Positions 17,026-26,313 of a DNA stretch of 64,000 nt are shown piece by piece. The notes beneath the pieces were generated by a model. That model searched no databases and was not told the DNA's origin. It worked only from the letters and a program-made list of their open reading frames with translations. The stretch's first letter is position 1. The number at the start of each line of letters is the position of its first letter. The stretch lies in NCBI RefSeq assembly GCF_900067135.1, contig NZ_FJUR01000002.1, positions 481,001-545,000 of the forward strand, written 5' to 3'. Both the position numbers and the translations under genes were made by a program. Source of the stretch: Rhizobium sp. 9140 (GTDB lineage Bacteria > Pseudomonadota > Alphaproteobacteria > Rhizobiales > Rhizobiaceae).

Positions 17026-17973
17026 ATGAAACGTCTTCTCCTGGCCGCCCTTGTCTCATTCGCAGCCTCTGCTGCCCATGCTTTTCCCGTCACGGTCGAC
17101 AGCTGCGGGCAGGCGCTGACCTTCGACGCGGCGCCGAAGCGTGCGGTCGTGCATGACATCAATATGGCCAAGATGGCGTTCGCGCTTGGCCTCCAGCCGC
17201 AGATGGTCGGCGTGACCGGCATCAGCGGCTGGTACAAGCTGGACGACGCGTTCCGCAGGGAACAGGGCGCGATCCCCGAACTCGCGCCGAAATATCCGAC
17301 GCTGGAAAATCTCGTCGCCGTCGAGCCCGATTTCTTTTTCGCGGGCTGGTACTACGGCATGAAGCCCGGCGGCGACGTGACGCCGGAGACCCTGGCACCC
17401 CACGGCATCAAGACGCTCGTGCTGACGGAAAGCTGCGTCCACCTCGACAAGGCGCGCCCCGCCGCCTCCATGGACCTGCTCTATGGCGACGTGGAAAAGC
17501 TCGGCATCATCTTCGACCGCAAAACTGAAGCCGATGCCTTGATCGACGGCTGGAAGAGGGAGCTTGCGGGTATCGAGGCCAAGGTCGCGGCGAACGACGG
17601 CACCCGTGTGTTCCTCTATGACAGCGGCGAGGACAAGCCGTTCACCGCCGGCAAGTTCGCCATTCCCACCGCCATGATCTCGGCAGCCGGCGGCGTGAAC
17701 ATCATGGCCGACATGGAAACGAGCTGGGGCACGACGGACTGGGAAACGGTCGCCATGCGCAATCCACAGTTTCTCGTTCTTCTCGACTACCAGACCGATA
17801 CCGGCTATCGAAAACTCCTCGACTTCCTGAAGAGTCATCCCGCGATGAAGGAAACGGACGCCGTGAAGAACGAGCGCTTCGTGGCGCTGCGATACGAGGA
17901 ACTGACGCCCGGACCCGACAACATAGCGGCCATCGGCAAGATCGCCCGCGCGCTGCACCCAGAAGCCTTCTGA
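17026..17973 (+). CDS. FecB/BtuF-type periplasmic binding protein
   Basis: A 315-residue class III binding protein. It has a signal peptide (MKRLLLAALVSFAASAAHA) and then VTVDSCGQALTFDAAPKRAV, the usual opening of metal-chelate binding proteins. Further family features are PTLENLVAVEPDFFFAGW and the C-terminal NEREVALRY-like KNERFVALRYEELTPGP. Two Cys residues (DSCGQ and TESCVH) could form a disulphide. The ligand is not evident: siderophore, heme, cobalamin or a zinc chelate are possible. It lies 17 bp after the ATPase gene and 2 bp before the permease gene. Confidence 0.85.
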   Translation: MKRLLLAALVSFAASAAHAFPVTVDSCGQALTFDAAPKRAVVHDINMAKMAFALGLQPQMVGVTGISGWYKLDDAFRREQGAIPELAPKYPTLENLVAVEPDFFFAGWYYGMKPGGDVTPETLAPHGIKTLVLTESCVHLDKARPAASMDLLYGDVEKLGIIFDRKTEADALIDGWKRELAGIEAKVAANDGTRVFLYDSGEDKPFTAGKFAIPTAMISAAGGVNIMADMETSWGTTDWETVAMRNPQFLVLLDYQTDTGYRKLLDFLKSHPAMKETDAVKNERFVALRYEELTPGPDNIAAIGKIARALHPEAF

Positions 17974-17975
17974 CG

Positions 17976-18992
17976 GTGCGAGCCGCATTTCCCTTGGGTG
18001 TCGTGGCGGCCTGCCTGGCTGTTGCGACGCTTGCCTGCATCTCCATCGCCTATGGCTCCACCGTCATCCCGATGCCGCAGGTTCTCACAGCACTCGCACG
18101 GGCGGCCGGCATCGCCCAGACGGACCCGGTCGGCGTGATAGACCGGATCATCGTCGATCTCCGGCTTCCCCGCGCCATCCTCGCGATCGCCGTGGGCGCG
18201 GGCCTTGGCGTCATCGGGCTCCTCCTGCAGACGGTGACGCGCAACGATCTGGCCGATCCCTTCCTGTTCGGCCTGTCGGCGGGTGCGGCGGCCGGTGCGG
18301 TCATCGTCATCACCCGGCTCGGAGACCGGCTGGGCGTTCTCACACTACCCATTGCAGCCTTCGTCGGAGGAATGTGTGCGACCGGCATCGTGCTGATGCT
18401 TATTCGCCGCGCGCAGGGATTTGGCCCCGAGCGGCTGATCCTTGCCGGTCTCGCGGTCTCGTTCCTGTTCACGGCGCTGACCAATTACCTAGTCTTCTCC
18501 GGCGACCAGCGCGCTGCCCATTCCGTATTGTTCTGGACCATGGGCGGTCTCGGGCTTGCCAGCTGGCAGAACATCGGCATCGGGATCACGGGTGCCGCCG
18601 TCGCAACCGGCTATGCAATCGCGCGCCACCGGCATCTCGACGCTCTGCTGGGTGGAGAGCAGACGGCCGAGAGCCTTGGTGTTTCCGTACGGCGCCTGCG
18701 GCGTGAAACGTTTCTGGCGGCCAGTTTCGCCACCGCTCTCCTCGTCTCGATCACCGGCGTCATTGGCTTTATCGGGCTCATGATCCCGCATGTCGCCCGC
18801 ACGCTGGTCGGCCCGCTGCACAAGCGGTTGACGATCCTCTGCGCGCTTCTGGGCGCAGCGCTTCTCCTCGGCAGCGATCTCATCGCCCGCACGCTCCTGC
18901 CGCCACAGGAACTCCCGGTCGGCATCGTCACCAGCTCGATCGGCGCCGCCTTCGTCGTCATCGTCATCCTGCAGAAAGGTCGCACGGCCTGA
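17976..18992 (+). CDS. FecCD-type ABC permease
   Basis: A 338-residue permease of the FecCD/BtuC family with about ten membrane segments. Family landmarks are LRLPRAILAIAVGAGLGVIG, NDLADPFLFGLSAGAAAGAV, LGVSVRRLRRETFLAASFAT and GVIGFIGLMIPHVARTLVGP. The start is GTG at 17976, two bases after the stop of the binding protein gene, so translation is coupled. It forms the inner membrane channel with the ATPase at 16232-17008. Confidence 0.9.
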   Translation: MRAAFPLGVVAACLAVATLACISIAYGSTVIPMPQVLTALARAAGIAQTDPVGVIDRIIVDLRLPRAILAIAVGAGLGVIGLLLQTVTRNDLADPFLFGLSAGAAAGAVIVITRLGDRLGVLTLPIAAFVGGMCATGIVLMLIRRAQGFGPERLILAGLAVSFLFTALTNYLVFSGDQRAAHSVLFWTMGGLGLASWQNIGIGITGAAVATGYAIARHRHLDALLGGEQTAESLGVSVRRLRRETFLAASFATALLVSITGVIGFIGLMIPHVARTLVGPLHKRLTILCALLGAALLLGSDLIARTLLPPQELPVGIVTSSIGAAFVVIVILQKGRTA

Positions 18993-19016
18993 CGTTGATA
19001 AAGCCGCACCTACACC

Positions 19017-21578
19017 TCAGCTTCTGGGCTTCAGGTTCTCCGGATCGTAGAGCGGCTTGTAGCCGACGGCTGCGATCTCAACCGGGAAGCTCTCGTTGAA
19101 ATATTCCACCGTCAGCGCGCGGCCGACCTCGCAATGCGACTGCGGGATATAGGCGAGCGCGATATTCTTGCCGATGGTCGGGCCATAGGCGATCGAGGTC
19201 GTGTAGGAGCGGCGGCCGAGGTCGTCGATCAGCACCGCGCCCGTTTCCGGATCGATGACCGGCAGCGAGCCCACGGGATAGCGCTTTACGCCACTGGCGT
19301 CGGTGTTGTCGGTCATCACCAGCGTGCAGAGCATGGCCGGCTGATGGGCGCGGGCCTTGTATTCGAGATGCTTCGCCTTGCCCCGGAAGTCGGCTTCCTT
19401 GACCTTGGGGCGGGCAAGATCCGCCTCAATCAGATTGTATTGCGTCAGGAGGTCACCGTTCTGCAGGCGCAGGCTCTTTTCCATGCGGCGGGAGTTGGCA
19501 TAGGTCTCAACGCCGAAGGCCATGACGCCGGTCGCGCGCAGTGCATCCCAGACGGCAAGGCCGTCCTCATATTTCATGTGCAGTTCCCAGCCCTGCTCCC
19601 CGACATAGGAAATGCGGAAGGCGGTGACGGTCACGCCTGCGATCTCGATCGGCTTGATCGCGGCAAAGGCGAAGTTCTCATGGTCGAGCGCCGACGGATC
19701 GGCGACCACCTTCTTCAGCGTCTCGCGTGCGTTCGGTCCCCAGATGCCGATGGTTGTGAACCTTTCCGAGACGTCAGTGATCGTGACATCGAGGCCGCGG
19801 TCTTCCGCCACGCGCTTCATGTAGTGGAAGTCGCGCGGGCCGGCATCGGCGCCGTTGATGAGGCGGCAGCGATCGGCCATGCGGATGACGGTGAAGTCGG
19901 CCCGCACCATGCCCTCGTCATCGAGGAAGTGGGTATAGATGCCCTTGCCGATATTGCCATCGCCGCCGATCTTGGCGGCACAGAGCCATTCGAGTAGATC
20001 GACATGGTCGGGGCCTTCGATATCCACCATGTGGAAATGCGAGAGGTTGACGATCCCGCAATCCTCGCTCATCGCCAGATGCTCGGCATTCGAGACGCGC
20101 CAGAAATGGCGATTGTCCCACTCGTTCTCGCGCACCGGGACGCGGTCGCCGTATGTCTCCAGTAGGTGTTCGTTGGCCTGGTAGCCGTGGGCGCGCTCCC
20201 AGCCGCCAAGTTCCATGAAGTAGCCGCCGAGTTCTTCCTCGCGTTCATAAAAGGGCGAGCGCTTGGCGCCGCGGCCCGAGGCATAGGGTTCGCGCGGATG
20301 GATCGCCGGGAAGTAGATCTTCTGCGCCGCCTCGTAGCTGCGACTTTCGATGAACTCTTCGGTGAGCTGGTGCGGGTAGAAGCGCGCATAGTCGATGGAA
20401 TTGTGGTCGATCTCGGTGCGACCGTCCGTCATCCAGTCGGCAATCAACTTGCCGTAACCAGGGCCGTCCTTGACCCAGATCGCGACGCAGTACCAGAGGC
20501 CGCGCACCTTCTGGCTTTCGCCACAGGAGGGACCGCCAGCAGCCGAGACCTGCAGGAGACCATTGAACGAGTGGCCCTCGTTGTAGCCGAGCTCGCCGAG
20601 GATCGGCGTCAGTTTCATCGCCCGTTCCAGAGGCTCGAGGATCTGCTCCATGTCGAGATCGCGCTGCGAGGGCGACAGGCGCGCCTCGTGCTTTTCAAGA
20701 ATTTCGCGCGGGTGGCAAAGGCGCGGGTTTTCGGCCTCGTAGTAGCCCCACTCTATTTGCCCGCCTTCGGTCGTGTTCGGATCGCCGGTATCGCGCATAT
20801 AGGCCGAGTTGCCCTGGTCGCGCAGCAGCGGATACCCGATCTCCTTGCCGGTGCCGGCGAATTCGTTATAGGGGCCGAAGAAGGTCAGCGGATGATCGAC
20901 CGGCATGACCGGCAGATCTTCGCCGACCATTTCGGCAATCAGACGGCCCCAGATGCCGGCGCAGACGATGACATGATCGGCCAGAATTGTACCGCGATGC
21001 GTGACGACGCCCTTGATGCGGCCCTTCTCGACGATCAGCGAAGTCGCCGGCGTATTGCCGAAGATCTTCAGCTTGCCGGATTTCTCGGCGGCATCGATCA
21101 GCTTGCCGGCAACGGTCTGCGAGCGCGGGATGACGAGGCCGGCATCCGGGTCGAACAGGCCGCCCTGCACCTGATCTTCCTCGATCAGCGGGAACATCTG
21201 CTTGATCTCGGAGGGGCTGACATATTGCGCGCGCGTGCCGAAAGCCTTGGCGGAGGAGAGCTTGCGCTTGATTTCCTCCATCCAGCTATCATCGCCAGTG
21301 CGCGCTACTTCCAGACCGCCGATGCGGGCGTAGTGGCCCATCTTCTCATAGAAATCGATAGAATACTGGGTTGTCCAGACCGACAGGTAATCATGGCTGG
21401 TCGTGTAGCAGAAGTCCGAGGCATGCGCCGTCGAGCCGATATCAGTGGGGATGCCGGACTTGTCGATACCGACGATGTCGTCCCAGCCACGCTCGATCAG
21501 GTGATGCGCAATGGAGGCGCCGACGATGCCGCCCAGCCCGATGATGACGACCTTTGCTCTGCTTGGAAACTCTGCCAT
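19017..21578 (-). CDS. FAD-dependent oxidoreductase with GcvT domain (DMGDH/sarcosine dehydrogenase-like)
   Basis: An 853-residue cytoplasmic enzyme. The N-terminal half is a DAO-type FAD domain, with VVIIGLGGIVGASIAHHLIE at residues 10-29 and the His-containing GSTAHASDFCY where FAD is often covalently attached in this family. The C-terminal half is an aminomethyltransferase (GcvT) domain with SRMEKSLR-like NSRRMEKSLRLQNGDLL, which binds tetrahydrofolate. Such enzymes oxidatively demethylate dimethylglycine, sarcosine or related methylamines and pass the one-carbon unit to folate. The start at 21578 (MAEFPSR) is preferred to 21668. A divergent MFS gene and a long inverted repeat lie upstream. 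Confidence 0.87.
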   Translation of the reverse strand: MAEFPSRAKVVIIGLGGIVGASIAHHLIERGWDDIVGIDKSGIPTDIGSTAHASDFCYTTSHDYLSVWTTQYSIDFYEKMGHYARIGGLEVARTGDDSWMEEIKRKLSSAKAFGTRAQYVSPSEIKQMFPLIEEDQVQGGLFDPDAGLVIPRSQTVAGKLIDAAEKSGKLKIFGNTPATSLIVEKGRIKGVVTHRGTILADHVIVCAGIWGRLIAEMVGEDLPVMPVDHPLTFFGPYNEFAGTGKEIGYPLLRDQGNSAYMRDTGDPNTTEGGQIEWGYYEAENPRLCHPREILEKHEARLSPSQRDLDMEQILEPLERAMKLTPILGELGYNEGHSFNGLLQVSAAGGPSCGESQKVRGLWYCVAIWVKDGPGYGKLIADWMTDGRTEIDHNSIDYARFYPHQLTEEFIESRSYEAAQKIYFPAIHPREPYASGRGAKRSPFYEREEELGGYFMELGGWERAHGYQANEHLLETYGDRVPVRENEWDNRHFWRVSNAEHLAMSEDCGIVNLSHFHMVDIEGPDHVDLLEWLCAAKIGGDGNIGKGIYTHFLDDEGMVRADFTVIRMADRCRLINGADAGPRDFHYMKRVAEDRGLDVTITDVSERFTTIGIWGPNARETLKKVVADPSALDHENFAFAAIKPIEIAGVTVTAFRISYVGEQGWELHMKYEDGLAVWDALRATGVMAFGVETYANSRRMEKSLRLQNGDLLTQYNLIEADLARPKVKEADFRGKAKHLEYKARAHQPAMLCTLVMTDNTDASGVKRYPVGSLPVIDPETGAVLIDDLGRRSYTTSIAYGPTIGKNIALAYIPQSHCEVGRALTVEYFNESFPVEIAAVGYKPLYDPENLKPRS

Positions 21579-21706
21579 TGCCTGCCTCGTATCTCCGATA
21601 TCGGGTGATTGTAGAGCCTGCGCCGCGTAACGCCTGATCTGAAAGCGACAAGGACTGGCCGCGATCACGGTCGTGCCGGGAGCAAATACGACATGAAACT
21701 TTCACT

Positions 21707-21752
21707 CATACCAAGCGTCGATGATAGGAACCTGTCATCGACGCTTGGTATG
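21707..21752. promoter_or_regulatory. Perfect 18-bp inverted repeat with 10-bp spacer
   Basis: CATACCAAGCGTCGATGA (21707-21724) is matched exactly by its reverse complement at 21735-21752. Outside it, CTTTCA (21699-21704) is repeated inverted as TGAAAG (21762-21767). It sits in the divergent region between the FAD/GcvT enzyme and the MFS gene. An operator for a shared regulator is most likely, but a cruciform or RNA hairpin in the leader of the enzyme mRNA is also possible. Confidence 0.6.
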
Positions 21753-21871
21753 AAGCTCCAATGAAAGCATATAATTGATAAACGGGCGCTTTATGAGAAA
21801 CCTTTGATCACGCCGCGCGTTCCGAAGCGAATTTCCCGAACCGACTTCACGTCCAGCACAGGACCTCCTTG

Positions 21872-23236
21872 ATGAGTACAATAGCGGCAAGCGCACACGT
21901 GGCGCCTGTAGAACCCCGGTCGCGGTCGATCAAAGCCCTCAGCGCCGTCAATTTCTTCCTTGCCGACGTCCGTGACGGGCTCGGTCCCTTTCTCGGCATC
22001 TTCCTGATCGGTCAGGGCTGGAGCACGGCAACCATCGGCGTCGTCATGACGATCGGCGGCATTGCGGGCATGCTGGCGACCACACCGCTCGGCGCACTTG
22101 CGGATGCCTCCAAGGCCAAGCGTTTCATGGTCGGCTTCTGCGCGGCCCTCGTCATCGTGGCGTCTCTCGCCATCCTGTTCGTCCCCACCGTGACCTTCGT
22201 GGCGGCCTCGCAGATCGCAACCGGCATCGCCGGTGCCGCCATCGGCCCGGCCGTCGCCGGCCTGACGCTGGGCCTCGTGGGACAGAAGGGACTAGCCCCG
22301 CAGCTCGGGAGAAACGAGGCCTGGAACCACGGCGGCAATGTCTTTGCCGCCGCCGGCGCCGGTTTCTTCGGCTACGAGTTCGGCCTGACCGCGGTCTTCA
22401 TCCTCATGACAGCCATGGCCGTCGGGTCGATCATCGCCGTCATGATGATCAGACCTGAGGATATCGACCACGATGCCGCACGCGGCATCGAGAAGAAGGA
22501 TGGCAAGGACGCAGAGGTGCCTTCGGGCTTCAGCGTGTTGTGGAAGTCTACGCCACTGCTGATCCTCGCTGCCACGCTCATGCTGTTCCACTTCGGCAAT
22601 GGCGCCATGCTTCCGCTGCTTGGACAGCAGGTGGCAACACAGGCGGCAAGCTCCGACGTGCCAACGGACACCGGCACCACGACCACACTGCCACCCGGAC
22701 AGAGCAAGCCGGGGAAGCCCGCAGCGCAACCGGTCGGCCAGCATTCGTCTCTCCAGAGCCTGCTGTCGGATCCCGTCTCCTACACCGCCGCGACCGTCAT
22801 CATCGCCCAGCTGACGATGATCCCGATCGCGCTTCTCGCGGCCGGTTTCGCAGGGCGGCGCGGCTACTTCCTGCTCCTCGTCGCAGCCCTTGTTGCACTG
22901 CCGGTTCGCGGGCTGATCGCCGGACTATGGCCAAGCCCCTATGCCCTCATCCCGGTGCAGATGCTGGATGGTGTCGGTGCCGGCCTTCTCGGTGTCGCGG
23001 TGCCCGGTCTCGTCGCACGGATGCTCAAGGGAACCGGCCATATCAACGCAGGTCTCGGTGCGGTCATGACGGTGCAGGGCATCGGCGCCTCGCTCAGCCC
23101 GGCGATCGCCGGCGTCATCGTCTCGCATTTCGGCTTTTCGGCCGCCTACCTCACCCTTGCAGGGTTCGCGCTTTGCGGGCTGGTCATCTGGCTTGTTTCG
23201 ATGAAGAAGGTGGCCGCGGCCTGCGCTGGCGACTGA
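21872..23236 (+). CDS. MFS transporter
   Basis: A 454-residue major facilitator with about twelve membrane segments. The start of the fold is AVNFFLADVRDGLGPFLGIF and the loop 2-3 motif is seen as TTPLGALADASKAKRFMVG. A hydrophilic Thr/Pro/Gly-rich insert at about residues 257-294 separates segments 7 and 8, which is unusual. Substrate is unknown; because the gene is divergent from the DMGDH-like enzyme across a shared inverted repeat, it may carry that enzyme's substrate or product. The ATG at 21872 follows a TTG in frame. Confidence 0.8.
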   Translation: MSTIAASAHVAPVEPRSRSIKALSAVNFFLADVRDGLGPFLGIFLIGQGWSTATIGVVMTIGGIAGMLATTPLGALADASKAKRFMVGFCAALVIVASLAILFVPTVTFVAASQIATGIAGAAIGPAVAGLTLGLVGQKGLAPQLGRNEAWNHGGNVFAAAGAGFFGYEFGLTAVFILMTAMAVGSIIAVMMIRPEDIDHDAARGIEKKDGKDAEVPSGFSVLWKSTPLLILAATLMLFHFGNGAMLPLLGQQVATQAASSDVPTDTGTTTTLPPGQSKPGKPAAQPVGQHSSLQSLLSDPVSYTAATVIIAQLTMIPIALLAAGFAGRRGYFLLLVAALVALPVRGLIAGLWPSPYALIPVQMLDGVGAGLLGVAVPGLVARMLKGTGHINAGLGAVMTVQGIGASLSPAIAGVIVSHFGFSAAYLTLAGFALCGLVIWLVSMKKVAAACAGD

Positions 23237-23259
23237 ACTCCGACGTGTAACACGTCCAA

Positions 23260-23289
23260 GAGCGCTCCTGTCGGACGGCAGGGGCGCTC
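23260..23289 (+). terminator. GC-rich hairpin after the MFS gene
   Basis: GAGCGC-TCCTG at 23260-23270 pairs with CAGGG-GCGCTC at 23279-23289. It lies 23 bp after the MFS stop. No T-run follows. The rest of 23290-23509, up to the convergent TonB receptor gene, shows nothing. Confidence 0.5.
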
Positions 23290-23509
23290 GGCATTGTCGA
23301 AAATACTCACCTTCAGCCTAACCCGAAGGTCGGAAAGCCCCGCCAACAGGCGCCGGGCCGGACATCTTGGCGATTGCCTTTGCAGAGAACGTGGGAAGAC
23401 GGTTGTTGGCTGCAACGAATAAAGCTCTGGTCGCATGCCAAGGCGTGCGACCAGAGACAAGGTATTCTTGGGGATCACCTTCGTTTGAAACTGAAAAAAC
23501 CCGATGTTG

Positions 23510-25798
23510 TCAGAAATCAAACGATGCGGATAGCATAACGGCGCGGGGCGCGCCGGCCGAGAGGAAGCCGCGTGCAGAGGACGCCCAGTATTTCTCATCG
23601 AGAACGTTCTCGACATTTGCCCGGACTTCGATCGGCTTGCCATTTTCCCGCTCGAAGACATAGCGCGCACCCAGATCGAGACGCGTCCAGTCCTCGACCT
23701 TTTGCGTGTTTGCCCGGTCGTAATACGTGCTTCCACTGTAGAGCACGCGACCCGTCAGCGTCAGATTCTCGACCCACGGCGTGTCGTATTCACCATAGAG
23801 ACTGACTGTCGTGGTGGGGACACCGGGAACCTTGTTGCCGTCGAACGCGCCGGCAGCCGTGCTGTCAAGCTTGGCATCCATGAACGTCACACCACCAAGG
23901 ACGCGGATGCCCTGAAGCGGCTCGCCGAATACCGAAAGCTCAAGACCGCGGTTGACCTGCAGGCCATTGACCGAGAAGGTATTCGTCGTCGCATCGGTGA
24001 AGGCACTCTCCTGCCGGATCTCGAACAAGGCTGCTGTCAGCAGGAATGAACCGAAATCGTACTTTACCCCGATTTCCTTCTGATCGTGGACGAAGGGCGG
24101 AAAGATCTCGTTCGCATTCGCGACCGTCGCCGGTGCAATCGCTCCCTCGGACAGCGCCTCGACATAGTTGGCATAGACCGAAAGATTGTTGGTGACGTTG
24201 ACGACTGCGGCGACCGCCGGGCTGAATTTCGCCTCCTCGTAGAGGTAGTTTGTGTCTCCCACCGGGAAAAGCGGATTTCCGGGACGTGTATTGAACCCTC
24301 TCGAGCGAATATCCTGATAGCGCCCGCCCACAGTTAAAAGAAAGCGTTCGTCTAGGAAGGACAATGTGTCTGAGAGCGCGATGCTCGTCGAAAGAAGATC
24401 TGCAAAGGGAACGAGATCGTCCGAGCGGGGGAAATCGCTCGTATCCACCGAGCCGTCGGGCAGATAGACCGGGTTGTAGATGTTGGTGGGATAGGCTGGA
24501 GGCAATCCCAATCTACCCGGCAGGAAGCTGCCGCGATCGTTTTCATTGAGATTTCGTGCGACCGCGACGTTGACCTGATGACCGACGGGGCCAGTATCGA
24601 ATTCCGAGCGCAGACCGATTTCGCCCGAAAATCCCTGGATCTGCTGCGGCTGAATGGCGAGGCTGGATGTCGCATCTCCATTTGCGTTGACGATGGTGTA
24701 GGACGACGTCAAGAAATCTTCGCGGTAACGGCTTGCACCACCGGCAGCATAAAGCGTCGTGTTATCGAGCACATCGAACTCTACGCGACCGGAAATCATG
24801 TTGTATGTACTGTCGTGATATTCGAACGGGTTGGCCGTATTGATCTTGCCGTTCGGTGCGCGCGGTATCTCAATGCCGGGTACGGCACCGTTGAACAGGG
24901 ATGTCGGCGCATCGATGTTCTGCGTGGAATGGTTCAGATCGAGCGAAGCGCGGACGCGGTCACCGCGATAATCCAGCCCGATCGATGCGACACCGACCTG
25001 ATTGTCGTTGTTATCCAGCCGAGAATCGCCATCGCGGTAGGAACCGTTCACACGAACGCCGAACTCTCCGCCCGGCCCGAAGCGGCGACCGACATCGGCA
25101 TGCGACCAAAGTTGCGAGTCGGAGCGATAGCCGGTCGTAAGGCGTGTCAGCGGTTCGTCGGCGGCACGTTTGGGCACGAGATTGATCGTGCCGCCGACAC
25201 GTCCGAGGCCACCATTTGCAAACGCGGTCGGCCCCTTGAGGATCTCCACACGCTCGATGCCCTCAAGGAAACTGCGCCGGGGATTGGCAATGTAGGGAAG
25301 CCCGTCATAGAGCGTGTCGAGATTGGTGACCGAGAAACCACGGATCATGAAAGCATCTCGTTCGCTGAACGCAGGGGCGTCCTGGCGCACGGATGGATCG
25401 TTCAGCGTGAGATCGGCAACAGTCCGCGCCTGCTGATCGCGGATCAACTTCGACGTCAGAGACGTGACGGTGAAGGGCGTTTTCAGAACAGGCTGATTGC
25501 CCAGAACACCAACACGAGCACCGGAAGAGACCTGCCCGCCGGCATAAGGTGCCGGAGGCTGACCGATAATTCCTGTCGCCGGCGCCTGCTCCCCCGAGCT
25601 ACCGACGACGACAATCGTTTCCAGTGTCGTGGCCTGCGATGCACCGGAGGACCGTGCGACCTCGGGCTGGCGTTTCGCCTGCTCATCGCGCGCTTCCTGC
25701 CCTTGCGCCGACCCTGCGGAGATAGCGAGTAACGATACACTTGTGAGAGCCGCGTTGACCCACCAACGCGATCCACAGCCAATCCAACCTCTTGACAT
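23510..25798 (-). CDS. TonB-dependent siderophore-type receptor
   Basis: A 762-residue outer membrane receptor. It has a signal peptide ending near SAGSAQG-QE, a TonB box TLETIVVVGS at about residues 59-68, a plug domain (VLKTPFTVTSLTSKLIRDQQ, ERDAFMIRGFSV, IERVEILKGPTAFANGG) and a long beta-barrel ending in the C-terminal aromatic LSASFDF. The barrel holds the usual TonB-receptor signature near GLELSVFGEPLQG. It most resembles FhuA/FpvA-like ferric siderophore receptors. No siderophore transport gene adjoins it, so its inner membrane partner is elsewhere, or is the FecBCDE-type system 4.5 kb away. A palindrome lies 100 bp upstream. Confidence 0.9.
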   Translation of the reverse strand: MSRGWIGCGSRWWVNAALTSVSLLAISAGSAQGQEARDEQAKRQPEVARSSGASQATTLETIVVVGSSGEQAPATGIIGQPPAPYAGGQVSSGARVGVLGNQPVLKTPFTVTSLTSKLIRDQQARTVADLTLNDPSVRQDAPAFSERDAFMIRGFSVTNLDTLYDGLPYIANPRRSFLEGIERVEILKGPTAFANGGLGRVGGTINLVPKRAADEPLTRLTTGYRSDSQLWSHADVGRRFGPGGEFGVRVNGSYRDGDSRLDNNDNQVGVASIGLDYRGDRVRASLDLNHSTQNIDAPTSLFNGAVPGIEIPRAPNGKINTANPFEYHDSTYNMISGRVEFDVLDNTTLYAAGGASRYREDFLTSSYTIVNANGDATSSLAIQPQQIQGFSGEIGLRSEFDTGPVGHQVNVAVARNLNENDRGSFLPGRLGLPPAYPTNIYNPVYLPDGSVDTSDFPRSDDLVPFADLLSTSIALSDTLSFLDERFLLTVGGRYQDIRSRGFNTRPGNPLFPVGDTNYLYEEAKFSPAVAAVVNVTNNLSVYANYVEALSEGAIAPATVANANEIFPPFVHDQKEIGVKYDFGSFLLTAALFEIRQESAFTDATTNTFSVNGLQVNRGLELSVFGEPLQGIRVLGGVTFMDAKLDSTAAGAFDGNKVPGVPTTTVSLYGEYDTPWVENLTLTGRVLYSGSTYYDRANTQKVEDWTRLDLGARYVFERENGKPIEVRANVENVLDEKYWASSARGFLSAGAPRAVMLSASFDF

Positions 25799-25897
25799 TC
25801 CATGCCCCCTGTAACGCGTCTGACGCACGACGCTCTGCATCGTTCTTCGAACTCGGCGCCGATCCATTCGGCTGCCACGACAGAGAGACGATCCAGA

Positions 25898-25915
25898 TCG
25901 AGAAATTTTTCTCGA
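25898..25915. promoter_or_regulatory. Near-perfect dyad TCGAGAAATTTTTCTCGA
   Basis: Eight-base arms around TT, 100 bp upstream of the TonB receptor start. It may be an operator for a metal-responsive regulator, but it is not a classical Fur, Irr or RirA box by eye. Confidence 0.4.
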
Positions 25916-26100
25916 ATTGGCAAGATTGCTGAGTCTACGTCATGAAACGTGCTCTGACGCAGAGACTCCTGATCTGATCGCAGCAACGATCGTGACGCTC
26001 TCAGGATGCGCCTGTCGTTCGGGGATTGCGTCATGCGTTCGACGTTCTAAGGAGGGACGACATCCGTTTCTAAGCATGCCGTACGCCGTCAGGCTCTGAA

Positions 26101-26262
26101 CTGACCGGGCTGCTTAACCGGCGAGCGCTCGATCAGAATCCTGAAGGGTACCGTACCCAAGGCTGCCACACGCTCGCCGTGCTCGACCTGGACCACTTCA
26201 AGTCGGTGAGGAACGAAGCGGACCCGATGATCGACGGCGCGGCAAATCACGCGCGATCATAA
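26101..26262 (+). pseudogene. GGDEF-domain remnant
   Basis: An open stretch encoding LTGLLNRRALDQ and then LAVLDLDHFKSVRNEADP, which matches the start of diguanylate cyclase GGDEF domains (DxLTGLxNRR and DLDHFKxxND). After DHFKSV the sequence drifts, the expected GGDEF loop is absent, and a stop follows at 26260-26262. Upstream there is no start or sensor domain. It is a decayed fragment. The other non-coding DNA in 25916-26100 shows no gene. Confidence 0.65.
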
Positions 26263-26313
26263 GATTTGCAGTTTTAAAAGACATTGATGTCCCCCGCGAA
26301 AAAGGTGATTCGC

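Noticed and set aside
19017..21578. The FAD/GcvT gene as part of the neighbouring metal importer operon
   Set aside because: It is convergent with the importer and has no metal-related motif.
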